A stretch of 64,000 nt of DNA from Rhytidiadelphus loreus (taxonomy: Eukaryota > Streptophyta > Bryopsida > Hypnales > Hylocomiaceae): assembly GCA_947034895.1 (NCBI GenBank), contig OX344763.1, positions 60,531,093 to 60,595,092 of the forward strand, read 5' to 3'. This document shows, piece by piece, positions 21,868 through 33,904 of the stretch. The position numbers were made by a program, and so were the translations under genes. Positions within the stretch are counted from its first letter, which is position 1. The number at the start of each line of letters is the position of its first letter. Under the pieces are notes generated by a model. The model saw only the letters and a program-made list of their open reading frames with translations, was not told the DNA's origin and ran no database searches.

Positions 21868-22520
21868 AACCTTAGAACAATAACTATAGAAGGCATGGTC
21901 TCTCAAGAATCTTCTATGAACTAGTCTTGTAGACCACATTGAAGCAGCATATAGTAGGGAAGAGGACGAGATCGAGGTCTAGTATAGAGTCAGTGATATA
22001 GAATATGGAGCTCGACTCAACAAGCAACGTAGAATCTGATATAGCAAGGAAGAGGGAGAGAGTCCGTGGATGTCGAGAGACTCGATGAGAGAGACGAGAG
22101 ACCGAATTATTTAAGCTGCAAACATTTGTGTCCAAGGAAGAGAAACAAACTAATTATCGATGGCGAGATAATAGGAATGGATGAGAGAGACAACCTCCAT
22201 TTTAGAACAATAACTATGGAAGGTCTGGTCTCTCATGAATCTTTTGTGAACAAGTCCTACAGACCATAGTGAAGTAGCACATAGTAGGGAAGAAGGTGAG
22301 ATCAAGGTCTAGTGTACACTCATTGACATGGAATCTGGAGTAGAACTCCTAAACTAGCATAGAAACTAATACAACAAAGAAGAGGGAGAGACTCCACGTT
22401 CGGAGACTTGGAGAGAGAGACAAGATACCAAATTCTTGAAGTTGCAAACAGTTGTGTCCAAGGGAGAGAGACGAGTTGAACGTTGCAGCGAGAAAATGGA
22501 AAATGGATGAGAGAGGTACG
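21868..22520. repeat. Tandem duplication of about 330 bp upstream of gene D
   Basis: Copy 1 (about 21868-22198) and copy 2 (about 22199-22520) start with TTAGAACAATAACTAT(A/G)GAAGG and run in parallel through GAAGAGGGAGAGA and GTGTCCAAGG(G/A)A, with point differences and small indels. Position just 5' of gene D suggests a duplicated promoter or subterminal region. Confidence 0.75.
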
Positions 22521-23060
22521 TCGACGTCGGCAGCGAGAAATCAGTCTTCAACCAACTCGGCGGTCCAGAATAATAGGATCTTGAAAATTCTATGGCGGTT
22601 GTGATAATGAAAGAATATTTTGTAGGTACGTAAAGTACATATAAAAAAAATACATGAAGTACTAACCCAAGTGAGCGAATATTACATTGGATGCTTTTGT
22701 TTAGAATTTCAAACATTTTTAAGGACGAGTTATTTTTTTTCATTTTTTTAAAAACAGAAAGAAGTTTAGTCCAATGCATTACTGTGACAGTTTATCACTT
22801 CGAGGAAATGAACTTTTTGTTTCAAATGAAGGGGAATGATACAATGAACTAGTGTCTCTTTGAATGTATTTGCTCAATTTTTTTCTAAGTGCATAAGGCA
22901 ATAACAAAAAATTTCAAGTTTAGCATAAGAGTGACCCTAACGATGTATAATGTATTGCCTTGGAAAAAAAATTCAAGTGAAAAAGAAGAAAGCAGTTTGA
23001 ATTTTGGTTTGCCTTCAACTTCCATTTCATTATAATAGTAATGAATACAGGGTTGCTATT
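22521..23060. other. AT-rich spacer
   Basis: No gene or motif that I can support. Confidence 0.4.
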
Positions 23061-23064
23061 GTGC

Positions 23065-23112
23065 GAGCCTAGGAGCGGGAGCTTGTGAGCCTGTGAGCCC
23101 GCGAGCCCGCGA
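23065..23112. repeat. GAGC(C/N) minisatellite, copy 1
   Basis: A short array of about five 8-9 bp units of the form GTGAGCCT / GCGAGCCC, followed by a T-rich run. A related array occurs in inverted orientation at 54995-55063. Confidence 0.65.
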
Positions 23113-23952
23113 GCGTGAAATTTTTTTGATGGAAAAATTTGTGTTGGAATTTGTATTTGATCAAATAATCTGTGACGAACCCATGACCGTGGACTTTGGG
23201 ACAACTGAAATTCTATGACCGTGGATTTAGAAAACATTTGAGGTCTGCCAAATTTAGGATCATTTGTGCACATTTAGAGGCAATTCCATTTTTGTTTGAG
23301 AACATGTCTAATATAAACTGGCTTTTAGCATGTTCAGGGATTTAGCTAGTGTTGTAGGAATAGGAAGGTAAAGAAATGACCCCAAGATGTACGCACTCCT
23401 TTCCGTACTACTATTGATAATTTACCATTGGAGTTCTTTTTTAATTCTTTTATATTTTTATTTTTATCGTTCCACTACTTAGTACTTTGCAAAACCATGA
23501 AAACAGCTGGGAAATAACTATGACAATTAATTGTGACAATTAGTTCCCAGTTGCACCTTCACGGTGCTTGATGAAGCACATGATGAAAGTTATATGGGAG
23601 CTCATGCTTTCACACCCAATCCTTATGGGATATTTGAACAACCATCTTCCTACACCCATCCCATGCATTGTATATTGCATTAACTGTACCTCGTTTTCTC
23701 CAATTTTTTTCCAATACTAAATACTTATCGGTGAAGTTTAAGGTTTAAGGTGTAAGGGTTCATTCTCCACATTTGTCCACTAATTAGTCTGTATCATGGG
23801 AGATATTTTTTCATTACATTTTTTTTATGTAAGAGAAATATCAAACATCAAACACATTGCACCGAACTTGTAGCCATAAAACACACAAATCAAATCAACA
23901 TAAAAAGAGTATATACATAGTTCAACTCATAAGATGTGTCAATCTCATGAGT
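23113..23952. other. AT-rich spacer 3' of locus B
   Basis: No gene seen. Contains ordinary AT-rich sequence that includes the 3' flank of the locus B gene. Confidence 0.4.
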
Positions 23953-24315
23953 CTACGTCGCTGTGGACTCTATCATAGAAACCTCACCCGAAGATGACTC
24001 TGGAGTCTCTTCTCCCTCAGAAGCTGAAACATCTAAAAAATGAACCACATTTGCAGCATATTTGGGTAAGCGAGGTTTTGGTTCTCTACAACCATTTCGT
24101 TCATACTGTGATGCCATCTTCTCGGCATACACTGGAAGATCGTAAGACTTTTCCGGACTCAAAATAAGTCTTTGTATCTTCTTCATACGATGTCCGTCCG
24201 TCACTCGTTCGTTCCTTCAAATACAAAGATCTCAATGTTAAATCCTTGGAATTCTTGAAATGCAAGACATATTGAATACAAAAACACACAAGTCAATATT
24301 GAATACAAAACTTAC

Positions 24316-25364
24316 TTACTAGGTCTAATGTTGCGTGTAAACACCATTGGCTCCACGTGCACAGAATCTAAGTCAAGAGCAGCGAAAACTTCTTTTGGAG
24401 CTCGTGTCACCCCTTCCATTGGAGTGGCTTTTTTCATCGGCAAGAGAATCCCATTGAAGATATTTTCATCCTTCTCCAAAGCCACGATATGCCGCCCTGT
24501 GCCACGACATGCAGTAATCGATGCTCCTGCAACAGAATCATGTGAAGATTAAAACTTCAATATGTGAAGGCAACATGCGAGGTACATGGTAAGGTTGTTC
24601 ACAAATAAACATTTAACATCAAAACTATCATTTGAAAGCATGAACTAACCTGTAGCTGCGGTGCAATCAAGAACTACATCCTCTTCGTCGGTGCACCCTT
24701 CGATGAAGAATTGTAGAAACCTTGCATCCTTCTCTCGTGGTCCGCGCCAAGGCATTTTGGATTCCTTCTCGACCAACATTGTCTCCTCTGTGATATAATT
24801 GATGACCATGTCTTTCTTCTGAAGATTCCACTTTGCTTTCGTCATGGCCCTAGTCTGCCTAAACTTGAAATCTGATGGCCCTTTCTCACCTAGGTCCTTC
24901 ACGAGAAGGGTAACTCCGAACTTCACAGTCTGCAAAAATGAAAACAAAATGTTAAGTACAAAAATGAATGTTTCCAAAACAATTGACATTCACATTGCAA
25001 AGTTAAACAAACTTACCGTTTGTCCAGGGTTAATACCCGATGCTAGGTCCAACTGGTTGAATGCCAACCACTCCTTCTTCATTACCAATTTCTTGAATAC
25101 ATTCCTTAATCCTGCAAACATACAACGCGACTGAAGGCTGTACGAGTGAAATACAAGAATACAGCCATTGTCTTGTAAGTTTTCCTCGGCAAAGTGAAAT
25201 GCATTTTGCATTCCCGCACAGGTTGGGTCCGAGTTCCATGACGGAACGCGCTTTTCAGAGATGAGTGGCACGGGGAGGTTCTCTTGGCAGTCAAAAATAA
25301 TGAGATCCACCAAAGGCTCTCGGTTGACCCTACCGTCGAACGAGCGAACTTTTCCTGCATTCAT
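24316..25364 (-). other. Beta-class methyltransferase-like fold of locus B
   Basis: Order as in beta-class N4/N6 amino-methyltransferases: the catalytic-motif region comes first, the SAM motif last. Exon 7 has LVDLIIFDCQENLPVP, where motif IV (usually DPPY) reads DCQE. It is followed by LQDNGCILVFHSY (motifs V-VI). Exons 8-9 have FLQFFIEGCTDEEDVVLDCTAATGA and TGRHIVALEKDENIF, a good match to motif I and the strand that follows. The catalytic tetrad is lost, so the fold probably binds SAM or DNA without methylating, or acts differently. Locus C has DMPK at the same place. Confidence 0.7.
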
Positions 25365-28049
25365 CTACAATCAAGTGATTGTTCATGTTATTAAAAAACT
25401 CACACTATAACAACTTGCTTCCAAATAAAAATTGAAGTTATAAATTGAACTTGAAGTTTAGGCATACCTTTTGAATGAAGTCCATGACTTCAATGTAGGA
25501 ATTTGGTACTGAACTCCCCAAATTGTCCATGATGTCAACAATTGACACGTTCAAAATCAACTCCTTCGATTTCACATCATCATCGTCTAGTACCACGACC
25601 TGCGTACCTTGCGTGACCATCTCCTCCGTCCACTCTATAAGAACAGCCTTCCTTTTGATCCCGCTCTGAATTCCTTCTACCAGCTGCGAGCTCTGATCGA
25701 CCGCCGATGATGCTGGAATGCCGGTATCGCCATCTTCGTATTTCTTCCCCTTGGCCTTTGCTTTCTCCTCCTTCTCTAGTTGCTTCTCCTTCTCCTTCTC
25801 CTCTAGCTTCGTCAAGCGCTTCGTCTCCTTCTTTTGCTTGTTCTCCAAAGCGATTTGGAGTCGTGCCGCTTTCTTTTTGTCAGCTAGGTCCCTCTTGGCA
25901 ATTGCCTTCTTTCTTTGATCTTCGGTGAGGCCTGCAAACTCGTCCACATCTAGATCTATTGCTCCGATGCCCTCCAAGGAATTTCGGAGTTCTACCTCCG
26001 ATGGATGTGTGTATGAAATTGGGCAGTCAATGTACCATCCACCGCCATTGAGATGAGCGGTGGTGAACGTTCGAAGTTGATTCGGCGTGTACATGCAACT
26101 AGCAGAAGTGCGATCTAGAAAGACCGAAAGGAATGGAGGAAGGTCAGCCCTCTGAATTGCACCTTTTCCTTCAAGCTCGAACTTGAAATATCTGCACCGT
26201 CGGTTACCAAAAACATTAAAGAAGAACTAAGAAAATCAAGTAAGTCAAAACAAAATGTCAAACCCATGTACTTCAATCACAAATCAAGAATTTTAACCAA
26301 TCACGAAATTTGAGGTTAGAAACATTCATTCTATAGCTTTTAGGGGACAAAATGGGGGTCCTTGCAGAACCTCTCAAACATGCCTCGGATCCGAGGGAAG
26401 CTTTGTAGACTGTCCACGGACCACCTACACTGCTTCCTTCCTTTACTACTAACCAGTTTTCTTCTTTGAGATTGTCATTCGTAGCCATTCAAAAAGGACA
26501 TGTTGAATTCATTGTTTCATTTTTAAACCAGTATTAGCATTTTGTGTTTGCTATGCTACGCATAGCACATACTATATAGTATATATATTTGTAAAAAATT
26601 GTATATTTGAAAAGAAAAGAAAAGTGGTAATATCAATAAGTCTTCAAACGAATATATTTTTTTGGATTTTATACTTATATTGTAAACCCTATATACATTG
26701 AAATGTACAATATTGATTTTAATGAATGAAGTATATGCAACACGAAATCTTCAAACAAATATTCATACATTGGAATGTAGAACAATCGAATGATTATTAA
26801 CAATAATGATAAAAGTTTTATTAAATTGAATTTTTTGATTTTAAGCTTATGAAATCAAAAGAGTTTAATTAAAGGCCAACCAAAATTTAAAACTACACTT
26901 CTACAATCTTACTTTGTTTGACCATCATGACATCATTAAACGTTTATAATATTAATTTCTTACACAATTCATCTTATAGTGGGTGAACTCTGTAATATTG
27001 CAATATGGAAAAATGAGATACACTAAAGGGTGTTGCAGTGTTTTCAAGTTGAACAATATCTTAAGGTATTAATGACGTACCGGAAAAGAACCCTCTTCAC
27101 AGCCTGCTATGAGCCTTCATACGTGTTGAAGTTGTCGCTTTTCTTGAAGTAATTTGCTCCTCTTAGATGTGCAAGGAACCCTTGATCCCATGTTTTCCTC
27201 CTCCACCCTTCCAAGTATTCTGTTAATGTCTCTGGTTGTAGCGGAACGTTCATTTTGATGATGATGTTGTCCTGTTTGACAACTTCCTCAAAGTATTGCA
27301 CAACTCCATCTTCGATCTGTGAAAAAGAAAGACATATCATCAATTTTGGCACAAGTAGTGCAATGCAAGAACTTGAAAATTTTATATGTAATTGAATACC
27401 AATTTTGATGGCTATCAAAATGAAAAAAAGGACAAAGATATGCACTTACCCCAGCGTACCAAACACAACGGTTCAAGAAAGGATCGAGCAATGTCTCCGA
27501 TACTGGCCTAGGTGGAAAGCGTCTGGCATCACGAGATGTTGTAGAGGAGTTCCACCACTTGAGGAACTTGATCTTGTGATCTGCTGTGGTATTGCAAGTG
27601 GCCACCATTTGAAGCTTTTCCAGAGTCATCTCTGGGACCTCATTGGAGCTCCAATGCTTCTCAATCTTTACAAAAATAACAACGATGTCAATTAATTTTC
27701 AAGTCAGAACAATATCAATGGCAATCATTCATGATGAAGGTAATAATTTCACCTCTTCTAGAAAGCCTGGCTTGTTAGCCGGATGGGCCACGGCAACCAA
27801 CTTTGACATTTTGACATTGAGTTTGTTGGTCTTTTCATTTGCTCCACATCTCATTGCATGCGCAAGTTCCTCTTCAGTTTTGTCATCCTCCATTGTCGTC
27901 TCATTGTACCTCCGAACTGCTGCATCAGCGGCATGGGCAATCTCTTACTGCAAAAGTAGTATAGAAATTATATTTTTAAATATTGGTAAAACAAGTCCAA
28001 AACTAATGAAATTTTTTGAAATGGGAAATGCAATTGAATAGATCCTCAC

Positions 28050-29046
28050 CCGGAAGACAAATGAAGTGAAAACTTGCAATGGCATAGAATACCAAGTCTT
28101 CGTAGTTTTATATGCTCCACACAATCGGAGCTCCGAGGGCCTCAACATCTCCTTGAATCGCTCTATAGGGAGGCGGCCATATTTCTGAACCCTGTACAAT
28201 GTGTGCACCAAATTGGTCTTCACATGCGAGTCTTCATTGGACCTAGAGAATATAGAAACAATTTCAAGTTAATTTTTGACACGAACTTGGTAATATTTAT
28301 AAATCCGTGAAAACAAATTGAAAGTGATGGTTTTTATGAGTAGAACAATATACTTACTTGTTTATGTCATGCATGACATGCATGACAAGCTCCGTCTTGC
28401 CCTTTGTATCAAGTACAATTGAGTCAACCGCATAATGCCACTCCTTCTCTTTGGAGTGTTTCTTGTTGATGAAGTTCATCCACGAGATGAGTCGGTGATT
28501 ACCATCACAAACGTAGAACTTGAGGTTCTTCAAAAACTTTAGGTCCGATACAGAGTCAACACTAGCATTGAAGGAGTCATTTACTTCCTTCCATAGCGGA
28601 TTCCACTTCGCCATCTCCTCTTCAGTGAATTGTGAGCTCTCTCCAACCTCATCTGTAGTGGTGACATAGAAAACTGCTGCTCCGTCTCTATAACCTTTAC
28701 TAAATTCGTGTTCTAAAAAATCAAGATCACATGAGAGTGTAGGCCTCACCATGGGCATAGGCACCATTCGGCAAAGCGGAATCTGAAGCCGGAAAAGGTG
28801 ATCTGGCTTCATCCTCAGTGACGCAATAGTGTTCACCGAGTCCACCTTGTGATATTGCCGGAGATCGTCTTCTAGGAAGTCCTTGTCGTCTGCCTCCAAC
28901 ACATCATCGGCCTCGTCTTCTTCCATGATGTCTTCTTCCCCTTCCCCATCCCCTTCCCCTGCAATGGGCGGCTGATTTGACTCTTCAGTATTTGGAGTTT
29001 CTTGAATGGTCTCTTCAAGCCAAAGATTTGTGGGAGTGCCACCCAT
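28050..29046 (-). other. ParB-like domain of locus B
   Basis: Exons 1-2. After a low-complexity acidic segment comes a folded region (HKVDSVNTIASLRMKPDHLF...). KFYVCDGNHRLISWMNFINK lies at residues ~176-195, a DGNHR loop as in ParB-type domains that are fused to methylases in bacteria and phages. The second exon (SNEDSHVKTNLVHTLYRVQKYG) would form the following helices. The cognate loop in locus A is NGQHS. Assignment rests on this loop and its position relative to the methyltransferase part. Confidence 0.6.
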
Positions 29047-29260
29047 CTGCAAGTTGAAATTGTAAAATTAACCAATGTGCACTGACTTGCATCCTCAGAT
29101 CCAAACTAATACATAAATAAAAATATAACAGTGAACCATATATGAATGAACAAAAAAAGAGTCAAACACTCAAAGGCAAAGGTTCTAGTACAAAATAGAT
29201 ATCTTCAATACAAAATGCTCTCAAGCAATATGTCCCCAAAACAACACTTGTATAATGAAA

Positions 29261-29793
29261 TTAGTCAATATCTACATCTTCCTCTGAGTCTGAGCTCAAG
29301 TGAATGAAGATGGGTTCTCCTAATTCTTGAGGTGCGCTACGTGCACAATCACAAGTCTCCTCCATCAATGGACCGTCAATGGTAAAGGACATCTGAGTGT
29401 CTAAGGTATATTCCGTGTCTGAACTCTCGGGAGACAAGAACATGACCGGATGGTCTCTAGCTCCACTAAGGGTTAACTGAAGATGTCTACGCTTTAATGT
29501 TGGCGTAAAGGAACGTTCACAATTTGTTGCTTGTGTATCACTAACCCGACTCTGCACAGAGCTCTCAAATGCATCAATGGCACGATCAGCAGCATCCATC
29601 ACATCATCAAAACTTACAAGTACATCTTTGTCAACTTCTTCCTCTTGAGCACCCTTCTCTTCTTCAAAATCTTTAGACACCTCCATGTTTGCATCCAGTG
29701 GTGTTAGAGGCTGAGATGGGCCTACCTCAAGAGTGACTGGGACGGGAGGAGGCCTAGGCGTTGGTGAAGATGCATCTTGACCTCGTCTTGCCC
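29261..29793 (-). CDS. Terminal exon of unknown acidic protein
   Basis: Starts after an acceptor (TTTATACAG|AGGGCAAGACG) and ends at TAA, about 215 bp upstream of locus B on the same strand. Pro-rich then acidic (MEVSKDFEEEKGAQEEEVDK; DSEEDVDID at the end). No domain recognised. Upstream exons are not identifiable because the satellite array begins at about 30.2 kb. It may be a separate gene or an alternative end of the locus B transcript. Confidence 0.5.
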
Positions 29794-30049
29794 TCTGTAT
29801 AAATGAAACATTGACAAAGTATAAAATCATTGAGTACGTATATACATTTTGATATTCCTTTAGCTAATGCAAATCCTAAAAGCATTGGCAGCTCCTCCAA
29901 GGACCCCTGAAATTTGCAAAAGAAAAATGACTCCACGTTCTGAACTCCAATAAAGTGGATGCCCGGAATTGAAAACGGAATAAGGCAACCTTGGGCCATC
30001 CCTGGACTGCCAAATTGAACGTTACTCACTCACAGTCTGATCTGAGGCT

Positions 30050-30240
30050 GTACGTGCAGGCTCCAGTCACGACCTTGGGACCGTAAGGTCCTCCTCTGGG
30101 CAGCCAATGCAACCTTGAATCCGAGACTAAATCAGAAACTCAAGGGCCCCCAGAACTTAAAAAAAAGAAGGGAAATTACGCCCAAACTACAGTGATCAAA
30201 ATGGAATGCCCACTGCCCAAACTGCAGTGATCGGAATGGG
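30050..30240. other. Edge of satellite, partial repeat units
   Basis: Contains GGGCCCCCAGAACTTAAAAAAAA-like pieces that match the A-rich joint of the 256-bp satellite, and a short duplication of CCCAAACT(A/G)CAGTGATC at about 30181-30236. Confidence 0.5.
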
Positions 30241-31248
30241 CCCCCAGAACTTAAAAAAAAAAGGAAATCACTTCCAACCTTTTGTCGTGTGAATGGAAGG
30301 CCAGCTTCACAACGGGTGGACTGGTTCTCCCGTAAGCCTCCCGAGCGTACACAGAAGGCACCCTTCGAGCATCACGTGGCTGCCACCCCGCAAGACGGGT
30401 CGGCTGATTTGAACTAGCTCGAATCAGGGGAGGTCCCCCAGGGAGCTGCGAATGCACCCTCGGATCCGAGAGGGGATCACTAGCTAGTTCGGGGACCCCA
30501 AAAATTTAAAAAAAAAAAGGAAATCACTTCCAACCTTTTGTCTTGTGAATGGGAGGCCAGCTTCACAACGGGTGGACTGGTTCTCCCGTAAGCCTCCCGA
30601 GCGTACACAGAAGGCACCCTTGGAGCATCACGTGGCTGCCACCCCGCAAGAGGGGTCGGCTCATTTGAACTAGCTCAAATCAAGGGAGGTCCCCCACCGA
30701 GCTGCGAGTGCACCCTCGAATCTGAGAGGGGATCACCAGCTAGTTCGGGGACCCCAAAAATTTAAAAAAAAAAAGGAAATCACTTCCAACCTTTTGTCTT
30801 GTGAATGGAAGGCCAACTTCACAGCGGGTGGACTGGTTCTCCCGTAAGCCTCCCGAGCGTACACAGAAGGCACCCTTCGAGCATCACGTGGCTGCCCCCC
30901 CGCAAGAGGGGTCGGCTGATTTGAACTAGCTCGAATCAAGGGTGGTCCCCCACCGAGCTGCGAGTGCACCCTCGAATCCGAGAGGGGATCACCAGCTACT
31001 TCGGGGACCCCAAAATTTTTTTTAAAAAAAGGAAATCACTTCCAATCTTTTGTCTTGTGAATGGGAGGCCAACTTCACAGCGGGTGGACTGGTTCTCCCG
31101 TAAGCCTCCCGAGCGTACACAGAAGGCACCCTTCGAGCATCACGTGGCTGCCACCCCGCAAGAGGGGTCGGCTCATTCGAACTAGCTCGAATCAAGGGAG
31201 GTCCCCCACCGAGCTGCGAGTGCACCCTCGGATCCGAGAGGGGATTAC
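30241..31248. repeat. 256-bp tandem satellite, left part
   Basis: GGAAATCACTTCC recurs at 30263, 30519, 30775 and 31031, exactly 256 bp apart. Each unit contains GGGTGGACTGGTTCTCCCGT, CATCACGTGGCTGCC, TCGGATCCGAGAGGGGAT and TTCGGGGACCCCAAAA followed by an A-run. The fourth unit is cut at 31248 by the hAT insertion and resumes at 45338. Open frames in these units are satellite artefacts. Confidence 0.95.
31241..31248. other. 8-bp target site duplication, left
   Basis: GGGATTAC lies immediately before the element's first base (TAGGGTTGTC). The identical octamer follows the last base of the element at 45330-45337. An 8-bp duplication is the hallmark of hAT transposons. Confidence 0.95.
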
Positions 31249-31329
31249 TAGGGTTGTCATACCAGACGGACGTCTGGTTCGCCCGTCCAATAGAGGTCTC
31301 GCCCGTCCGATGTGGTCAACACTAAAGTT

Positions 31330-32286
31330 GACTTTTTTTAACCCTTAAAGGACCATCACTATGTTTTCACCAAAAACTCTCTAAAACTGTCATTTCTAGT
31401 ACAACTACCAAAATTTTGATAAAAAACTTTTTTTGACATATCTAACCGTAGGATGTTGTATTATATAGTATCAAAAACTTGTGGTAAAAATTTCAGACAT
31501 TTCCACCGGGTGGATTGCAAGATATAAGCATTCAAAATTTCAAATTAACTAAAATCATTTTTTTGACCTTGCGAAAAGCAGGGCAGCTGCACTTCACAAG
31601 CTCACATTTCTATGAAAAAATGACCTAAATGGTGGTGCTTCTTTGGATTTGTTTTCCTAGACAAGTTGGCCACATGCTTGAAAAATTTCAGATCATTTGG
31701 AATAGTATAACATATAGGAAAAAAATAGTAAGTAGGTAGTACTAGAGAATGATTAAAAATACTAAATTATTTACAATTTAAATATGGAATTGAAAATTTA
31801 CAATTCCAATGGTCGAAATGTTGTAATAATGTATGTACATCCTATAATTTTATTTTTGTCCAAAAATATTGAAAATTGGATAAGATAAAGGATGTCAAAG
31901 TTTATTTTAGAGTAAGAAATCCAAAACTGCCCGCAAACAGAAAATCCTCATAATCCTCATAATTTTTTACTCATTGATCAAACCGAATGATTCTAAGCTT
32001 TTTGCCTTTTTCTGTATATCAAACTCTAAAAAATCAATTTCAAATCTAATTAGTTGTTTGCTACTTTGTTTACTACACATTCACAAATTCACAGAAGTCA
32101 TACAACTGTCTTGATGGAAGAAAGACCAAATTGCATATTACAAGATTTTCACCATATGTCCGTATCTTTATGTATGAAATGTGTAGCAACCATGAAATAC
32201 ACATGCTTGATGCTCGTCTAACCAAAAATGTGTGGTCTGCCTATAAAACTATCACATACTAGAGCTCAAAAAGTGAAAACAATATA
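31330..32286. other. AT-rich left arm of hAT element
   Basis: No coding frame that I can support. Lies between the left subterminal repeats and the 3' end of the kinase gene. Confidence 0.5.
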
Positions 32287-33904
32287 TTATGTCCGATAAC
32301 AACAGTCGGGCATAGTCCAACAGTGAGGTGCCTTCCTCAAAGTGTCTAGAACATCAGACACAGATGCCCTCTCGCCTACATCTATTTTTTGGAGGCTCAG
32401 TAGTTGAATCCTCAAATGCTGATACTGCTCTGGGTTTTTGGTCGTAAAATACTTTGGATCCCACTCTTCTTTCCAAATTTGATATGCTATCCATCCAATG
32501 GCATATGCATCAGCAGCCATGGAGTAGAAGTGTTTTTTCTGCATGACTTCAAGTGAGGTCTCTGACCCCTTCTCTCCATACATGTAGAACAACTTAGGGG
32601 CTGCATGTTTTCGTTGTTTTTTCTCCCGTTGGAGCTCCTCCATGGTTCGATAACCATACCTTGATGGCTCCTTCTCTACAACTCGACTAGAAAGCCCCCA
32701 ATCGCAAATCCCAATGTACACTGTGTTTTCTTTCCATTCATCAAAATGGAGCAAAACGTTGGATGGAGTAATGTCATTGTGTAAATATTTTGCTTCATGG
32801 CATTTTCCCACTATGACAAGCAATGATAAAGCCAAATTCACGCGGTTTCGGCGATAAGTTGCAACCCAACCGAGTTCTTCCTGCGTCAACCCTGCATCAT
32901 GTTGTCTCGTGATGTCATCCACATCCAACGATTCACTCACTTTTGAGTTGTACTTGACCAAGAAAGAAATCAAAGACCCTCCATTCCACCATAGCGTATA
33001 GCCTTCCATTGTTTTTGGATGGATGTACGCAAGTCTTACGATACCAGGATGTATCACTGGACACACACCCCGCCTCGCTTACAATAGCTTCGCGCTTCTC
33101 CTTCTCATTCGAGGTCTTCAAAGTCTTCCTGGCGAAGCAAATCCAATTGGGAATGCTTTGTAGTCTCGTGAGCACCACCTTGCTCACAGTCCCATATGAT
33201 CCAGTCATAGTTTGATTCGGCATGGGATTCACTTTCACGCAACTTTCCAATCACTTGAATGTTCCGCTCACACAATGAGCTCGTATTTGGTCTTCAAGCG
33301 TCGCTTTCCATGGTGCTTGTTTCTTTCTATGCGAGGAAGAAAATTGTTGGGAGAACTTCTGAATTTGGTACAATCTTGAACCAAATTCCTTGTCATGCGT
33401 GTCCCAATCACTACCATCATCTTTCTTCTTCGTGTGATAACACCAATTCGCCACAATACTGGTGGTCAGCTGCGACACTTGTTTATCCAACCACTCAGAG
33501 TGCAACCAGTAATCTTGATAGTTGTTGAATCGTTCGGATGCTCTAAATTTGGTCTCCAACTCTCGCCGCACCTCAGCATTCAACTTGTGGTACCTTTCTT
33601 TGTTGAAATTCACGTATTCTCTACACATCATTCCCACACTTCGTCGCGTGTAAAAATTGACCACTATTGCTCTAGCCTCGAGCACATATTCGTGAGGGGG
33701 CATGTCAGGATTGGGTTGGTTTTTACGCTTCGACCTGCTGGATGATGAGGGATTGGATGACCCTGAAGAACCTGCCACATTCGTAGCTGGAGGCACCACC
33801 TCAAAAATTGCATCCAAGTCTTCAGGAGGCACCACCTCAAAAATTGCATCCAAGTCTTCAAACACCGAGCGGTGACCCGATGACCCACTCCCTTGTCCTG
33901 CCAT
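32287..33904 (-). pseudogene. Protein kinase-like gene carried by the hAT element
   Basis: Starts at ATG 33904 (MAGQGSGSSGHRS). A 12-residue unit, EDLDAIFEVVPP, is tandemly duplicated near the N-terminus. An unrecognised helical domain follows (residues ~60-210). The kinase domain has the Gly loop GSYGTV, FARK (Lys), EAIVSEA (Glu), HPGIVRL, the catalytic loop HNDITPSNVLL (HRD as HND), DWG for DFG and DAYAIGWIAYQIW. Catalytic Lys, Asp and Asn are present, so it was probably an active Ser/Thr-type kinase. Lesions: TGA at 33251-33253 between the N-terminal domain and the kinase, and a 1-bp frameshift near 33055-33066 between EAIVSEA and HPGIVRL. Confidence 0.8.

Larger units (their letters stand above)
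23953..29046 (-). pseudogene. Locus B: ParB-like / beta-class methyltransferase-like protein
   Basis: Ten exons on -, all with GT-AG introns and matching phases: 29046-28358, 28242-28050, 27947-27753, 27665-27450, 27316-27081, 26191-25468, 25364-25017, 24929-24650, 24526-24316, 24214-23953. They add up to 1,118 codons including the stop. Acidic N-terminus, ParB-like domain (residues ~175-290), a region shared exon by exon with locus C, a Lys/Glu coiled coil, then a methyltransferase-like fold in beta-class order. The start ATG directly follows an acceptor (TTGCAG|ATG), so an upstream leader exon probably exists. Lesions: TAG at 27107-27109, and TAA at 27945-27947 as the first codon of exon 3. 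The TAA is avoided if the acceptor two codons further on (AAGAG) is used. Confidence 0.75.

Noticed and set aside
23953..29046. Locus B as an MT-A70/METTL-type RNA methyltransferase
   Set aside because: The motif order (catalytic region before the SAM motif) alone would allow it, but there is no DPPW, and the ParB-like N-terminus and motif I context fit beta-class DNA methylases better.
30251..31348. Open frames repeated every 256 bp (30.2-31.3 and 45.3-46.3 kb)
   Set aside because: They occur in each satellite unit on both strands, have no motif, and their ends coincide with repeat junctions.
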